Part shown: piece by piece, positions 7,745-16,925 of the stretch | How the letters are laid out: each line of letters begins with the position of its first letter | How positions within the stretch are numbered: position 1 is the stretch's first letter | DNA from: Methanomassiliicoccales archaeon | GTDB lineage: Archaea > Thermoplasmatota > Thermoplasmata > Methanomassiliicoccales > UBA472 | Assembly: GCA_038740345.1 (NCBI GenBank) | Contig: JAVYMA010000019.1 | Coordinates: 1-36,452 of the forward strand | Length of the DNA stretch: 36,452 nt | Direction: 5' to 3' | Notes under the pieces: model-generated | Seen by the model: only the letters and a program-made list of their open reading frames with translations | The model's database searches: none | Told to the model about the DNA's origin: nothing | Position numbers and translations under genes: made by a program

Positions 7745-10270
7745 ATGATGGAGATAAAAGAAGACTCGGAAAGTGAGTCAAAAGATAACTATAAGAAAAC
7801 CAGAATGTCGAGTTTCGGCCTTGCAGGAATGACATGTGCATCTTGTGCTGAAACCATCCAAAGAAGATTGTCTGATCTTGAAGGTGTAGAGAAAGCCACA
7901 GTAAACCTTGCGACTGAGCGTGCTACTGTTATCTATGACCCTAAAAAGACCGATATCGATAAGATGGTTAATGCGGTGAAGGAAGCAGGATATGAGGCAT
8001 TAGTCAGCGAAGCTACGATTTCTATCGGTGGGATGACGTGTGCATCTTGCGCCAATACAGTGGAAGAAGCTTTGATGGGCCTTCAAGGGGTGCATTCTGC
8101 TATAGTTAATCTGGTCTTAGAAAATGTAAAAGTAAAGTATGATCCTCAAATGGTAAGACTAGGTCAGATAAAGAGAGCAATAATCGATGCAGGCTACGAA
8201 GTCATAGAAGCAGAGAATATAGATGCCGAAAGGGAATTGCGACGATTGGAAACTAGACGTCAAAAAATGATGCTTGCTTTTTCCCTTGCACTTTCCATAC
8301 CAACCATGATCTTGTCCATGCTTATGATGTTCGCGTCATTTGGCGATCAACATTTAATTATGCACTATGGAAATTATATACTATTTATTCTGGCAACGCC
8401 GGTCCAATTCATTGCAGGATATCGCTTTTATAAAGGGGCGTTCAAGGCGCTTTCGAATCGAAAAGCAAATATGGATACCTTAATCGCTGTTGGTACTAGT
8501 GCTGCCTATTTTTATAGTGTTGCTGTAACCTTTTTCCCGCCACTCGTTCCATTTCAAGATATATATTACGATACATCGGCAATGATTATAACTTTGATAC
8601 TTTTTGGTAAGTATCTAGAGAGCAAAGCGAAAGGCTCCACCTCCGAGGCAATACGAAGATTGATGGATCTTCAGCCTAAAACTGCCCGTATCCTTAAGGA
8701 CGATGTTGAAGTTGAAGTAACAGTGGATGATCTAGTTGTTGGAGATATTTTCCTCGTCAGACCAGGTGAAAAAATCCCCACTGATGGTCTGGTAATGGAA
8801 GGTCAGTCTGCCGTTGATGAGTCGATGATAACTGGTGAAAGCACCCCAGTTGAAAAAGGACCCGGTGCCGAGATATTAGGAGGAACGATTAATAGGAGTG
8901 GTTTTCTAAAAGCTCGTGCCACTAAAGTTGGATCAGAGACAACCCTTGCTCAAATCGTGAAGCTTGTCGAGGATGCGCAGGCATCTAAAGCACCTGTACA
9001 ACGGCTAGCAGATAAGGTAGCAAGTATATTCGTTCCGATCGTTATTCTAATTGCCTTAGCAACTTTTACTATTTGGTATTTTTTCGCATATGATTTATTT
9101 TTTATTATGCCAGCTCCTCGATTCGCCTTCTCCCTTACAGCTTTCATATCAGTTTTAGTTATAGCCTGTCCTTGCGCTTTAGGACTGGCAACGCCAACAG
9201 CTATTATGGTGGGTACAGGGAAAGGAGCAGAGTTAGGGATTTTAATAAAAAATGGGGAGGCTTTAGAGATTGCTGGTAAAATTCAAGTTGCTGTATTTGA
9301 TAAAACAGGGACCTTGACTAAGGGAGAGCCTGAGGTAACAGATGTAATTCCTTATTCGGTAAGTGAAAATGAGCTTATATTTATCGCTGCGTCTGCAGAA
9401 AAGGGTTCGGAGCATCCATTGGGAAAGACGATAGTTAAAAAAGCTGTAGAAATGAACCTTGAATTAAGGGATCCAGAAGATTTCGAATCGATACCTGGCA
9501 AGGGCGTTATAGCTTCAATGAATGGAATGAAGATATTAATTGGCAATAGGCGCCTAATGGAAGACTATAAGATTAATACCAATTTCCCGGAAGAGATGGC
9601 AAGTAGGTTAGAGGATGAAGGCAAGACAGCCATGCTAGTTGCTAAAAATAACGATATAATAGGAATTATTGGGGTCGCGGATGTATTGAAACCATCCTCT
9701 AAAGAAGCAGTGGATGAATTGAAGCGGATGGGGATAGAAGTAGCAATTATAACAGGTGATAACAAAAGAGCAGCTTTGGTTGTTGGTAAACTTTTGGAAG
9801 TAGAGAACGTCATGGCAGAAGTACTTCCAGAGGAAAAGATAAAAGAGATTGAAAAATTGCAAGCGCAGGGCAAGGTAGTAGCTATGATTGGCGATGGCGT
9901 GAATGATGCCCCCGCTCTAGCAAAGGCAGATGTAGGAATCGCCATTGGTTCAGGTACTGATGTAGCCATGGAATCAGGAAATATCGTTCTAATAAAAAAC
10001 GACCCAAGGGATGTAGTCGCTGCGATTCAATTAAGCCGAAAGACCATGGCAAAGATACGTCAGAATTTATTTTGGGCATTTGGATACAACACAGCAGGGA
10101 TACCTATTGCTGCAGGATTGCTTTTCCCATTCACTGGTGCTCTGCTCCCACCAATCGTCGCAGCTGGAGCTATGGCGATGAGTTCAGTTTCTGTAGTAAC
10201 GAATGCAGCCCTCTTAAAACGTTACACACCAGAAATCGTGAGGAAATACACTAGTGAGGTGAAGAAATGA
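7745..10270 (+). CDS. copA: Cu+-exporting P1B-type ATPase
   Basis: This integral membrane pump expels Cu+ (or Ag+) using ATP. Two N-terminal heavy-metal-associated domains each carry GMTCASCA (near residues 28 and 98). The core has the actuator TGES loop, the intramembrane metal site CPC within [12 protein letters not shown], the phosphorylation site [12 protein letters not shown], the SEHPLG element of the nucleotide domain, and the hinge [14 protein letters not shown]. About eight membrane segments surround these. The frame is open from a TTG at 7724, but ATGs at 7745 and 7748 are likelier starts; if transcription begins 24-28 nt after the TATAAATG box at 7696, the TTG would be almost leaderless. 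The stop overlaps the start of a YHS protein gene, so the two are translationally coupled. Confidence 0.95.
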   Translation: MMEIKEDSESESKDNYKKTRMSSFGLAGMTCASCAETIQRRLSDLEGVEKATVNLATERATVIYDPKKTDIDKMVNAVKEAGYEALVSEATISIGGMTCASCANTVEEALMGLQGVHSAIVNLVLENVKVKYDPQMVRLGQIKRAIIDAGYEVIEAENIDAERELRRLETRRQKMMLAFSLALSIPTMILSMLMMFASFGDQHLIMHYGNYILFILATPVQFIAGYRFYKGAFKALSNRKANMDTLIAVGTSAAYFYSVAVTFFPPLVPFQDIYYDTSAMIITLILFGKYLESKAKGSTSEAIRRLMDLQPKTARILKDDVEVEVTVDDLVVGDIFLVRPGEKIPTDGLVMEGQSAVDESMITGESTPVEKGPGAEILGGTINRSGFLKARATKVGSETTLAQIVKLVEDAQASKAPVQRLADKVASIFVPIVILIALATFTIWYFFAYDLFFIMPAPRFAFSLTAFISVLVIACPCALGLATPTAIMVGTGKGAELGILIKNGEALEIAGKIQVAVFDKTGTLTKGEPEVTDVIPYSVSENELIFIAASAEKGSEHPLGKTIVKKAVEMNLELRDPEDFESIPGKGVIASMNGMKILIGNRRLMEDYKINTNFPEEMASRLEDEGKTAMLVAKNNDIIGIIGVADVLKPSSKEAVDELKRMGIEVAIITGDNKRAALVVGKLLEVENVMAEVLPEEKIKEIEKLQAQGKVVAMIGDGVNDAPALAKADVGIAIGSGTDVAMESGNIVLIKNDPRDVVAAIQLSRKTMAKIRQNLFWAFGYNTAGIPIAAGLLFPFTGALLPPIVAAGAMAMSSVSVVTNAALLKRYTPEIVRKYTSEVKK

Positions 10271-10416
10271 CGGCTATAGATCCGATATGTAAAATGGAGG
10301 TTGAAGAAAAAACGGCTAAGTGGACATCCGAGTATAAAGGCAAGAAATATTATTTCTGCGCTCCAGGTTGCAAGAAAAAATTCGATTCGGATCCAGAGAA
10401 ATGGTCTAAGGCTTGA
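10267..10416 (+). CDS. 49-residue YHS-domain protein coupled to copA
   Basis: This small gene was found by reading past copA. Its ATG overlaps the copA TGA as ATGA, and it encodes 49 residues. The pattern DPICKMEV, then [17 protein letters not shown] and DPEKW is a complete YHS domain: two framing cysteine/aromatic elements plus the CxxxC-type FCAPGC site. YHS domains bind or sense metal and are often fused to, or encoded beside, copper ATPases. A role in delivering or buffering Cu+ for the pump is likely but inferred. Its tight overlap means it should be made in step with CopA. Confidence 0.88.
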   Translation: MTAIDPICKMEVEEKTAKWTSEYKGKKYYFCAPGCKKKFDSDPEKWSKA

Positions 10417-10885
10417 TGATATATTGAGTTGCAAGAGTTAAATCGATTTATAGGTGAAATACAATTTTTTCAATGAGGTAAGAGATGAAATGCTGAAAAT
10501 GTGATCAAAACTTTCATCGATTAGGGCCTTCCTGTTGTGATGAATTTGTAGCCCGGCCTTTTTAGAAAACATTCCTTACAATGGAAATGAGTGAAATGAT
10601 TTCGATGCCAAATTGACTGCCTTATTATGTATGATAAATGGTGTAATCATTGTTACATTTCGTGGCTAGTTGATGGAATTTTTAACAAATCTTTCGAGTG
10701 AGAAAAAAAGCAATTCCCATTTAATATAATAGGCGCTCATTCCGATTTTGCAATAAAACCCCTACTCATTTTTTTGGCTCATTCGATTCAACGGGAAATT
10801 CAAAAACATATTGAGCAGATAATATTATATCGCATAAAAAATAAGATAAGAATTTAAATGGTTTAAAGGTGTCTTTACACCAACC
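10417..10885. other. Intergenic gap between copA-YHS and the FAD oxidase gene
   Basis: These 469 bases separate two convergent units, and no gene is supported. Near 10525-10565 a GGGCC element and a later GCCCGGCC followed by TTTTT could form a hairpin with a T-tail and serve as a terminator for copA-YHS. The rest is AT-rich without clear structure. Confidence 0.35.
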
Positions 10886-12463
10886 CTAATGCTGGTGACC
10901 GCCTAGACCCTTTTTCTTCCTTTCTTCCTCATATATTTCAGCTTTCTCTTCAAACTCATTGCTTTTGGGAAGAGCTTTTTTCGCTAAACCTGCACCATCC
11001 ATAGCCAGCTCAAAAAGTTTGGAAGAGACTGTTATTCCATAACGGGTCTTCATTTCCAGTAATTTCCCTGGGTTCATTATCTCCTTTTTGTCCAAAGCAT
11101 TTTTTATGGCTTTCATCTGACGGACATTGTCTTTGCCACGTATGATTTCAAGATTTGAAGCGAAGAAAGCTCCGAATCCTAAAGGTCTGCCTCCATGCTC
11201 ATAAGAGATGTCAGATATTTTTTTGTTAAAAGCATATGAAGTCATCTGGAGCAATGAATCTGGGTTGAAGAAGTAATAAGGCATGAACATGACTGTATTA
11301 CGATCGCACATTATGCCTATTATCGCTCCATCCATTTTGAATTCATCAAGGAGCTTGTAGCATTTATCGGCGACAATGCTAAAGTCTTTTAATCTTACTA
11401 CAATTTCCCCTGGGATGCATCCTAATCCTACTTCCCTGGACCTGAACTCGTAGCTACGCTCATCCCATTCGTGTTGTCCCACCTCCGGCGGCATTTTCCT
11501 TCCTCCATGTTTGGAAATCATTGCATCGACAGCCGCCTCGTCCCTTTCCACATTCTCTTTTGAACCTTCAAAGGCAATATTTAATATCGTCCCAACTTCA
11601 GGCGCATGTTTTCCTGCTTTTCTAAGATAATCGAAGTGTTTGCCGTCAGAAAAAGCGATATGCAATGGAATAACTTGAGATCGGCATAATTCCCAAAGGG
11701 CAGGTGCTAAATCCTGCAATTTCGAAAACGCGTACGAAACATTTTTGATTGTTCCTCCGAAAGGTTGTAGCTTTAGAGTCACCTTCGTTATTACACCCAA
11801 TGTGCCCTCTGCTCCTACTTGGAGAGCATTTAGATTATAACCAGCTGAATTGTCGGCTACATCTCTAAATCCAGTCTCGCAAACAGAGCCGTCAGGCATG
11901 ACCACTTCCATACTGCGGAGATTCAAACCTGGCCCTCCATATTTATAAGAGCCTATGCCGACACCATCTTTGGCTATCCAACCTCCAATAGTAGCACTTG
12001 GAAAAGAGCTTGGATATGAGCCAAGTAAAAGGCCTTTGGCAAGACACGCTTCATATACTTTCTTATAATCTGCTCCGGCTTCTACCGTACAGCAAAGATT
12101 GTCGACATCGATATCCAAGATCTTATTCATACCACCTGCAAGATCAATTACTATTCCCCCAAAAACTGGCATGCTACCTCCCAAACCCCAACTGGAGGCC
12201 CCACGGGGAACTATCGGTATACCTTCCTCATTAGCAATTTGGACGATTTTTTGAACGTCAGAGGTGCTACGAGGACGTACTACTATATCAGGAATATTCA
12301 AGAAGCCCAATTGGGCTATATTTGGCAATGGTGCCATATCATGGCTGTAAAGCAATCTCTCCATTTTGCTAGTCTTCACATTTTCCTTCCCTATCGCGGC
12401 CTCAAGCTTTTTGACCGCACCGATTGGGGCGTCCCGGACGACCTTTTCCTCAGCAGCTGCCAT
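10886..12463 (-). CDS. FAD-linked oxidase, GlcD/D-lactate dehydrogenase type
   Basis: This 525-residue flavoprotein belongs to the PCMH-type FAD family that oxidises 2-hydroxy acids such as D-lactate or glycolate. The FAD domain spans roughly residues 55-235, with PDIVVRPRSTSDVQKIV, the PRGASSWGLGG pyrophosphate loop, ATIGGWIAKDGVGIGSYKYG and GAEGTLGVITKVTLKL. The C-terminal FAD-oxidase cap ends with KKEIMNPGKLLEM, the usual family signature. The tail has a charged EEKAEIYEEERKKK stretch. There is no signal peptide and no adjacent FeS subunit (GlcF-type) or lactate permease, so the electron acceptor is unknown. The substrate assignment is family-level only. Confidence 0.88.
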   Translation of the reverse strand: MAAAEEKVVRDAPIGAVKKLEAAIGKENVKTSKMERLLYSHDMAPLPNIAQLGFLNIPDIVVRPRSTSDVQKIVQIANEEGIPIVPRGASSWGLGGSMPVFGGIVIDLAGGMNKILDIDVDNLCCTVEAGADYKKVYEACLAKGLLLGSYPSSFPSATIGGWIAKDGVGIGSYKYGGPGLNLRSMEVVMPDGSVCETGFRDVADNSAGYNLNALQVGAEGTLGVITKVTLKLQPFGGTIKNVSYAFSKLQDLAPALWELCRSQVIPLHIAFSDGKHFDYLRKAGKHAPEVGTILNIAFEGSKENVERDEAAVDAMISKHGGRKMPPEVGQHEWDERSYEFRSREVGLGCIPGEIVVRLKDFSIVADKCYKLLDEFKMDGAIIGIMCDRNTVMFMPYYFFNPDSLLQMTSYAFNKKISDISYEHGGRPLGFGAFFASNLEIIRGKDNVRQMKAIKNALDKKEIMNPGKLLEMKTRYGITVSSKLFELAMDGAGLAKKALPKSNEFEEKAEIYEEERKKKGLGGHQH

Positions 12464-12975
12464 CGATTATCCCTCGTTAAATTAAATAGCGAACCTGTCT
12501 GGGGATAGTCTATGCTATATTTAAATTCCACTTCCAAAGAACATCTAGTTTCATCTACTGGATTATTGAATCAAATCATATTAGGATTAAAAGGTTATAA
12601 AACATTAAAAAATTCAATTATTTGATAAATTGAGCGGTTAAATTTTGAAACAATTTTATTTATTAAATTTAAATATATATTTAAAAAAATCAGATTATTT
12701 TGAACCTTGAATATTTGACTAGCCGCCGAAGATTAAAAAGATCGATGAGTGTATACAATTTGAAATAAATTAATAAAGAAGTTAATCTTGCGATTGTTTT
12801 TGATTTTTTACTTTATATTATAAAAATTAAACTAATTTTCTAAATTATTCTTTGGAAATTCAATTTAAAATATATATCAATAATAAAAATTCATTTTTTT
12901 CAATTTTTTCTTAAAAATAAAGAGGATGCTCCAACATAAAGATTATTCTATATCGATTTAGATGAAAATCGTATT
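12464..12975. other. Very AT-rich gap, 512 bases
   Basis: This contains the upstream region of the FAD oxidase gene (minus strand) and the DNA just beyond the 3' end of the first structured RNA. It is dominated by A/T runs; no ORF or repeat is supported. A TATA-like element for the oxidase gene is plausible but cannot be singled out. Confidence 0.4.
12965..12968 (-). terminator. T-run after structured RNA 1
   Basis: On the minus strand a short TTTT run follows the closing helix of the RNA by about 7 nt. Archaeal RNA polymerase commonly stops at such T-runs. The run is short, so this is weak evidence by itself. Confidence 0.3.
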
Positions 12976-13246
12976 ATGCCTGGGGTTTACGTTGCTCCGG
13001 AAAGATTCGACGACCCCACTTCGCCATTCCTCAAAATGGCGACTCAGCACGGCGGTCGATGTCCCATTCCACACCAGATAAACGCAGCCTGCGCCATCTG
13101 GATGGCTCTGCTTTCCCAAGTTATCACCTTAGGGAAGGCAGAACATCATGGTGCTCATGATGCATAGGACCGAACGGACCAAGTAATCGATCTTAGCGAC
13201 CCTTGTTATTCCGTTCGCCTTCTAGAGCCTTTCCGCCCCCAGGCAT
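12976..13246 (-). ncRNA. Structured RNA 1 of a tandem, apparently undescribed pair
   Basis: This roughly 271-nt GC-rich element in AT-rich DNA reads on the minus strand. Its two ends form a perfect 10-bp helix, ATGCCTGGGG with CCCCAGGCAT. Inside this helix lie GCGGAA on the 5' side and CGTAAA directly before the 3' arm. Further helices can be drawn: CGAACGGA/TCCGTTCG, the CATCATG/CATGATG hairpin, CTGC-TTCCC/GGGAA-GCAG, CCAGAT/ATCTGG enclosing CGCA/TGCG, and TCGCCATT/AATGGCGA. A TATA box sits 24 nt upstream. No SRP helix-8 or RNase P core signature was found. A neighbouring element at 13674-13376 shares the end sequences, the inner motifs and the promoter spacing, so both look like one RNA family. 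Function unknown. Confidence 0.68.
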
Positions 13247-13265
13247 ATCTATTTTATCATCCATA

Positions 13266-13273
13266 CTATTTAA
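13266..13273 (-). promoter_or_regulatory. TATA box of structured RNA 1
   Basis: On the minus strand AAAGATTAAATAG precedes the RNA. The centre of TTAAATAG lies 24 nt before the first base of the terminal helix, the normal archaeal TATA-to-start distance. The second RNA has AAAGATTTATAG at the same distance. Confidence 0.55.
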
Positions 13274-13364
13274 TCTTTGTGATTGAGACATATGCTAAAC
13301 CTCAGAAGAGTTGTATTTTAAAAAAATTAATTGCTACGAAATTCTCATAATCATATCAATTTTC

Positions 13365-13370
13365 AAAAAA
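13365..13370 (-). terminator. T6 run after structured RNA 2
   Basis: A TTTTTT run begins 6 nt past the closing helix of the second RNA on the minus strand, fitting an archaeal transcription stop. Confidence 0.45.
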
Positions 13371-13375
13371 TCAAT

Positions 13376-13674
13376 ATGCCCGGAGCTTACGGCGCCTCTG
13401 GGTACTTAGTCGGAAGCTTCTTGGGCGATAACTTCTGCAGAAGCTTTCACCTTCGAGGTCGATCCGACATCCATCTCTCCAGCTTCATCAGTTCTCCCGA
13501 AGGGATCTGATGATCAGCTTTTGAATCCATCATCATCCGTTGAAGTCGCGAGCTTCGACGGGATTGATGGACCAAGATCCGTAGATCTTGGATGGATCTA
13601 GATTCCGCGGGTATCATCCTCAGATGATACAGGCTCTAATCTAGATTCCCCAGTTGCATTCCGCCTCCGGGCAA
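13376..13674 (-). ncRNA. Structured RNA 2 of the tandem pair
   Basis: This element of about 299 nt is the second member of the pair. A 9-bp terminal helix (TGCCCGGAG with CTCCGGGCA) is followed inside by GCGGAATG on the 5' side, and CGTAAG directly precedes the 3' arm, mirroring RNA 1. Next come CTGGG/CCCAG and a series of strong hairpins: GTATCATC/GATGATAC, CCAAGATC/GATCTTGG closed by a TACG loop, CCGT-GAAG/CTTC-ACGG, CATCAG/CTGATG with a TTCG-containing tip, and a long GTCGGA/TCCGAC arm. The interior sequence differs from RNA 1 while the ends agree, as expected of two diverged paralogues. A TATA box lies 24 nt upstream and a T6 run follows. The reading frames that cross it are not protein-like. 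Confidence 0.68.
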
Positions 13675-13694
13675 ATACTATATCATTAACCATC

Positions 13695-13701
13695 CTATAA
13701 A
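13695..13701 (-). promoter_or_regulatory. TATA box of structured RNA 2
   Basis: TTTATAG on the minus strand, inside AAAGATTTATAGGATGG, is centred 24 nt upstream of the RNA's terminal helix. Context and spacing match the promoter of RNA 1. Confidence 0.55.
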
Positions 13702-14034
13702 TCTTTAACTTTACCAGATTAATTACCAAATTTCGAAGTTTCGTGATTGTAATCTCAATGTCTCATTCCACATTTTTGAACAAACGCATTTTAATGAGAA
13801 TAAACGAGAATTGAGAGAAAATCGAGATAATATTAACCAATTTATATAATTATATAGGAGGCAAATTTTAGATATTATAAAATAAAAAATTAAAATTGGA
13901 TAAGAAGACTTTCGAATTAAAATAAGAGGATTTATATATATTAAGTTATTTTTACTATTTTATGACTTAAATTTTAACTTTTCAAAAAATCGTACTTACT
14001 AACAATTAATCTATAAATAATTATTATTTAAATA
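13702..14034. other. AT-rich gap downstream of the coiled-coil gene
   Basis: These 333 bases lie between the second RNA's promoter and the stop of the 74-residue protein. They contain long A/T runs and no supported gene or repeat. Confidence 0.4.
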
Positions 14035-14259
14035 TTATTTTTTAATTATATTTAATTTCTCTCTCGTCTCCCTTATTTTTTCGTTCAAACGTTCAAAATG
14101 CTCTTCCATGCGTTCCTTAATCTTTATAAATTGTTCCTTATCTATCTCTCCATTTCTTAATTGTCTTTCTGCATCATCAAGCTGTTGGCGGTATTCTGCC
14201 TTAATGGCGTTAAGTTCTTTTATTTTTCTTTCTAGTTTCTCTTCTTTTCCGCCAAACAT
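14035..14259 (-). CDS. Small charged coiled-coil protein (SHOCT-like)
   Basis: This 74-residue protein is almost entirely helical and charged, with a heptad-like pattern from residue 5 to the end. The central LRNGEIDKEQFIKIKERM resembles a SHOCT motif (short C-terminal domain, an LxxGxITxEEF pattern), normally an oligomerisation module. There is no signal peptide, membrane segment or cysteine. It is followed upstream by the GIY-YIG gene on the same strand, 42 nt away. I do not recognise a specific family, and no function is proposed. Confidence 0.7.
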   Translation of the reverse strand: MFGGKEEKLERKIKELNAIKAEYRQQLDDAERQLRNGEIDKEQFIKIKERMEEHFERLNEKIRETREKLNIIKK

Positions 14260-14301
14260 CGAACGCCCTCCAAATAATCCTGCATATGTATCTATTTAGC
14301 A

Positions 14302-14760
14302 TCAGATAAAATTCTCTTGCTTTAAAAATATATCATGAGTTGTAATTTTTTCAGGAAGGAAAAGCTCGAGGCTTTTAACATTAACAACACCTGCCTTGTG
14401 TAAATGGGTTAAACAAGAGCAATCAGAGGATCCAAAACCAGGATATGATGGTTGCGTTCCCCAGAGATTAGATACCATCTCATTAAGAAGACATTCCATT
14501 CTCTCGTTGCCTCTAATTATGAGAGCTTCAATTGGTCTTGCTTCCTTCAAAAAGTAATCGATGTGCCAGTGCAAATTTTTCTTCTTAGAAAAATGCCTGC
14601 CCACTCTTGCTTTTAAAGAACTAAGAGCGCTTCCTGCATAGATGTAGATACCTTTGTCGAATTCCACCTCTCCTAAAGCCCCCACACAAATTATTTTGTT
14701 CTCATCCAGCTCCATAACGAGGAGGTATGACCCTTGGTCCTTGATTAATTCCGATTTCAA
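14302..14760 (-). CDS. GIY-YIG domain protein, DUF123 family
   Basis: The 152-residue protein has the DUF123 pattern: GSYLLVMEL, the GIY-YIG variant GIYIYAGSALSSLKARVGRH with its catalytic-type Arg, then LHWHIDYFLKEARPIEAL, and a C-terminal GFGSSDCSCLTHL cysteine/histidine motif. DUF123 domains are often fused to, or encoded near, endonuclease III, so a DNA-repair or nucleic-acid cleavage role is plausible but unproven. No nth gene is visible in this window. The ATG at 14760 lacks a strong ribosome site. Confidence 0.88.
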   Translation of the reverse strand: MKSELIKDQGSYLLVMELDENKIICVGALGEVEFDKGIYIYAGSALSSLKARVGRHFSKKKNLHWHIDYFLKEARPIEALIIRGNERMECLLNEMVSNLWGTQPSYPGFGSSDCSCLTHLHKAGVVNVKSLELFLPEKITTHDIFLKQENFI

Positions 14761-15391
14761 AGCTATATGACCCCTATTTTATTCTTGTAATTATAAAAGC
14801 GCGAGACTGTCCTTATGAATCTTTCTCCTACATGTCTGGTGCTCCTCATTTTGCCTCCTCCTCCCTTCCGACCTCTCCAATTTTGTTAAAAAAATAAATG
14901 GCTGAGGATCTAACTTAGAAATATCAACTTGTGCAATGTTATCAATTTAAGCAGATAAATAGAAAAACTCATGACCTGCTTGCGCTCCACCCATATTTCG
15001 TTTAAATTTATGGTCATATACCGCTAAAAATAATGTGTAACAGAGAAGCGCCTTAGTGCAAGCGCCTGTTATATGTTAGAAGAAATGGCGCCGAAAATAA
15101 ATATGATATCAGCGCTGGATAGTTTAGGAAATATCGACTGCATTACACCGTTTAAAGCGTAAATTCCTGCGTTACCGATTTCAATGCAGAAAACGCAATG
15201 CGAATGACGTTCTTTCAGTCAAAGTGAAAAATGTTATTTCCTTTCAACTTAGCCTTTTTTCTTTCCAAGCACTTATTCAATAGGAATTCAGTATTTCCTC
15301 CCTTTTCTAAGAATGAACAAAGTCTATCTACATCCAAATCCATTCTAAGAATTAGCTAGAGGTTACTCTAGGCAATGGAAAAAATATTTTA
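14761..15391. other. Intergenic gap between the DUF123 gene and mmp7
   Basis: These 631 bases hold no convincing gene. A 29-codon frame at 15073-15162 on the plus strand starts MLEEMAPKINMI but has no recognisable family. A T6 run near 15372-15378 (minus strand) follows the mmp7 stop and may end the mmp operon. Short GCGC repeats around 15048-15065 could pair weakly. Confidence 0.35.
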
Positions 15392-16321
15392 TTAGTTCAG
15401 GCTCAAGGTAGTTCTAGTTTCCACTTGAGATTTTGTCATGATTTTAATCAGCGTGCTTCCTCCTAAGCGTGATGGAGTGATGGTGGCTATATCGCAGAGC
15501 TTGCGATCGAAAACATCCAAATTGCAAATATCCTCCCTTGCCTTGTCATATGGAACCTTAACTCTTAAACCGTCCAAATGCAGAACGATTGGAGCGGGAC
15601 GAAGGGATTCTTTTACATAATCTAAAGTTTCTATGCGCTGTTTAACCTCTGCAGGATGAACGAATAGGGGATCTTCCTCGATTTCCTTCCTTTTCTGCTG
15701 AATAATCTTTTGTACCGCCCTGGCTGTCTCCTCCAGTTTAGCGATTTCTTCAGCTCGGCGCATTCTCTCTACTTTACGTCCCACTCCCGTGACTAGTGCC
15801 TCACAAAAAGGAAGAGAGGGGATCTCAGGACCACAGACCACAGCTACAGGTATCTCAATTTTTTCGAACAATCTTATTTTATCCTTAACTATGCAATCGG
15901 CAAAATTTCCTAACACGAAAACGGCCGCATCGAACTCCTCAATAAAGGCTTTCTCATCAGCACTTATTTGCGCTGTTTGTCTACCTTTTCCCCTCGCCAG
16001 ACCCATAACCACTGTTATGGCCCCATAACGACGCAAATGTTCTGCTATATCACATATGGGATGAGGCATATGATGTCTGCCCAGTGTAGGTCCAACCACC
16101 ACGATCTCAGTACCTGCCAATGGAACTTCAACCAATTTCCCCCCTAACTCTCTAGCTTTTGCCTCGATTGCCCCGCGATCTTCAGATGGAATGGCCATGG
16201 TCACTGTGATCATTACTTGGATCTGAGTCTTCTGAATGATGAAGCCACCTATATCCTCCACAAGCTCATATAATTCATTTACACGGTATACTCCTCCATC
16301 GAACATCAGGACCTCATACAT
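15392..16321 (-). CDS. mmp7: Methanogenesis marker protein 7 (MCR activation complex)
   Basis: Mmp7 is found only with MCR and has been co-purified with the MCR activation complex. The start is set at 16321 ([17 protein letters not shown]), where family homology begins and the ATG overlaps the mmp17 stop by 8 nt. A longer frame from 16402 would add 27 residues lying wholly inside mmp17. Notable residues are His83/His84 and Cys90 in GRHHMPHPICDIAEHL, Cys143, Cys163 in VAVVCGPEIP and Cys173. The centre of the protein aligns with McrC (see findings), and His and Cys positions match, suggesting a shared metallocluster-binding fold. A coiled stretch lies at about 183-225. It is the last gene of the mmp operon. 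Confidence 0.93.
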   Translation of the reverse strand: MYEVLMFDGGVYRVNELYELVEDIGGFIIQKTQIQVMITVTMAIPSEDRGAIEAKARELGGKLVEVPLAGTEIVVVGPTLGRHHMPHPICDIAEHLRRYGAITVVMGLARGKGRQTAQISADEKAFIEEFDAAVFVLGNFADCIVKDKIRLFEKIEIPVAVVCGPEIPSLPFCEALVTGVGRKVERMRRAEEIAKLEETARAVQKIIQQKRKEIEEDPLFVHPAEVKQRIETLDYVKESLRPAPIVLHLDGLRVKVPYDKAREDICNLDVFDRKLCDIATITPSRLGGSTLIKIMTKSQVETRTTLSLN

Positions 16322-16925
16322 CCATCTCATCCTCCCCGAGATAGCTTCTTTTTTCCGTTTCCAAATTGAGGCCCTGGACCATTTCTCGATGCAAAGCTTC
16401 ACCTATCTTCATGAATTCATCCTGCATCTCATGTTCTGTGGAAATGACTGTCATCACATCATCTGCAATGAGGTTACGCCTGACTTTAAATCCTTCAGGT
16501 AGAAGTCTCCAGATGGCATCCAATACCTCCTTTCTCAGTTCCTCTCCTGGATTTAGCTCTAAATTCTCAAGGCGTGAAATAGGGATGCCATGTGCCAAAA
16601 TTTCTAGCCGGCTAAGTTGTTCAATCCTTTCCCTCCCAAAGAGCTTCCAAAGCAAAGCCAATAATGGAGGCGCATAGCTCTCATTTCTGATTGCGATATA
16701 AGTCGCTCCATCCCTTTCGCTTAAGTCTGCCATTTCAGGAATCTTTAAAGCTTGACGCGCTCGTCTCATTCGAACGGAAACAACAAATAGATGTTTTTCT
16801 GGATAAATAAGCAATTTGGCGCCTTCCACTCTGTTAGTTAAACCTAAGTCGATCAAGATGCGTTCGAAAAGCTCGGCATAGATCTCATTGCCATAATCTT
16901 CTGATCCTTCTACGACTATATTCAT
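16314..16925 (-). CDS. mmp17: Methanogenesis marker protein 17
   Basis: This 203-residue protein belongs to a family restricted to MCR-containing archaea, and it is reported as a component of the ATP-dependent MCR activation assembly. The N-terminus [20 protein letters not shown] and the central [19 protein letters not shown] are typical. No catalytic motif is evident and the protein has no cysteine, so a structural or adaptor role is likelier than cluster binding. Its ATG overlaps the mmp15 stop by 4 nt and its stop overlaps the mmp7 start, so it is translated as part of the same message. The family name is assigned from sequence resemblance and context. Confidence 0.88.
   Translation of the reverse strand: MNIVVEGSEDYGNEIYAELFERILIDLGLTNRVEGAKLLIYPEKHLFVVSVRMRRARQALKIPEMADLSERDGATYIAIRNESYAPPLLALLWKLFGRERIEQLSRLEILAHGIPISRLENLELNPGEELRKEVLDAIWRLLPEGFKVRRNLIADDVMTVISTEHEMQDEFMKIGEALHREMVQGLNLETEKRSYLGEDEMDV

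Noticed and set aside
12976-13167. 63-codon open frame on the plus strand
   Set aside because: It lies inside the structured RNA on the opposite strand; its translation has no family likeness, and the start is simply the 3' end of the terminal helix.
12976-13674. SRP RNA or RNase P RNA
   Set aside because: I looked for the SRP helix-8 GGAA/GGAGCAG region and the RNase P GAGGAAAGTCC-type core and found neither in either element. Two similar adjacent copies would also be unusual for these RNAs.
13255-13700. GGATGG beside the RNA promoters as further copies of the mcr operator
   Set aside because: Only single, imperfect half-sites are present near the TATA boxes; without the inverted partner they are not convincing.
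16314-16402. Longer N-terminus for mmp7 starting at 16402
   Set aside because: The extra 27 residues fall inside mmp17 and do not resemble the family; the ATG at 16321 gives the expected [10 protein letters not shown] start.
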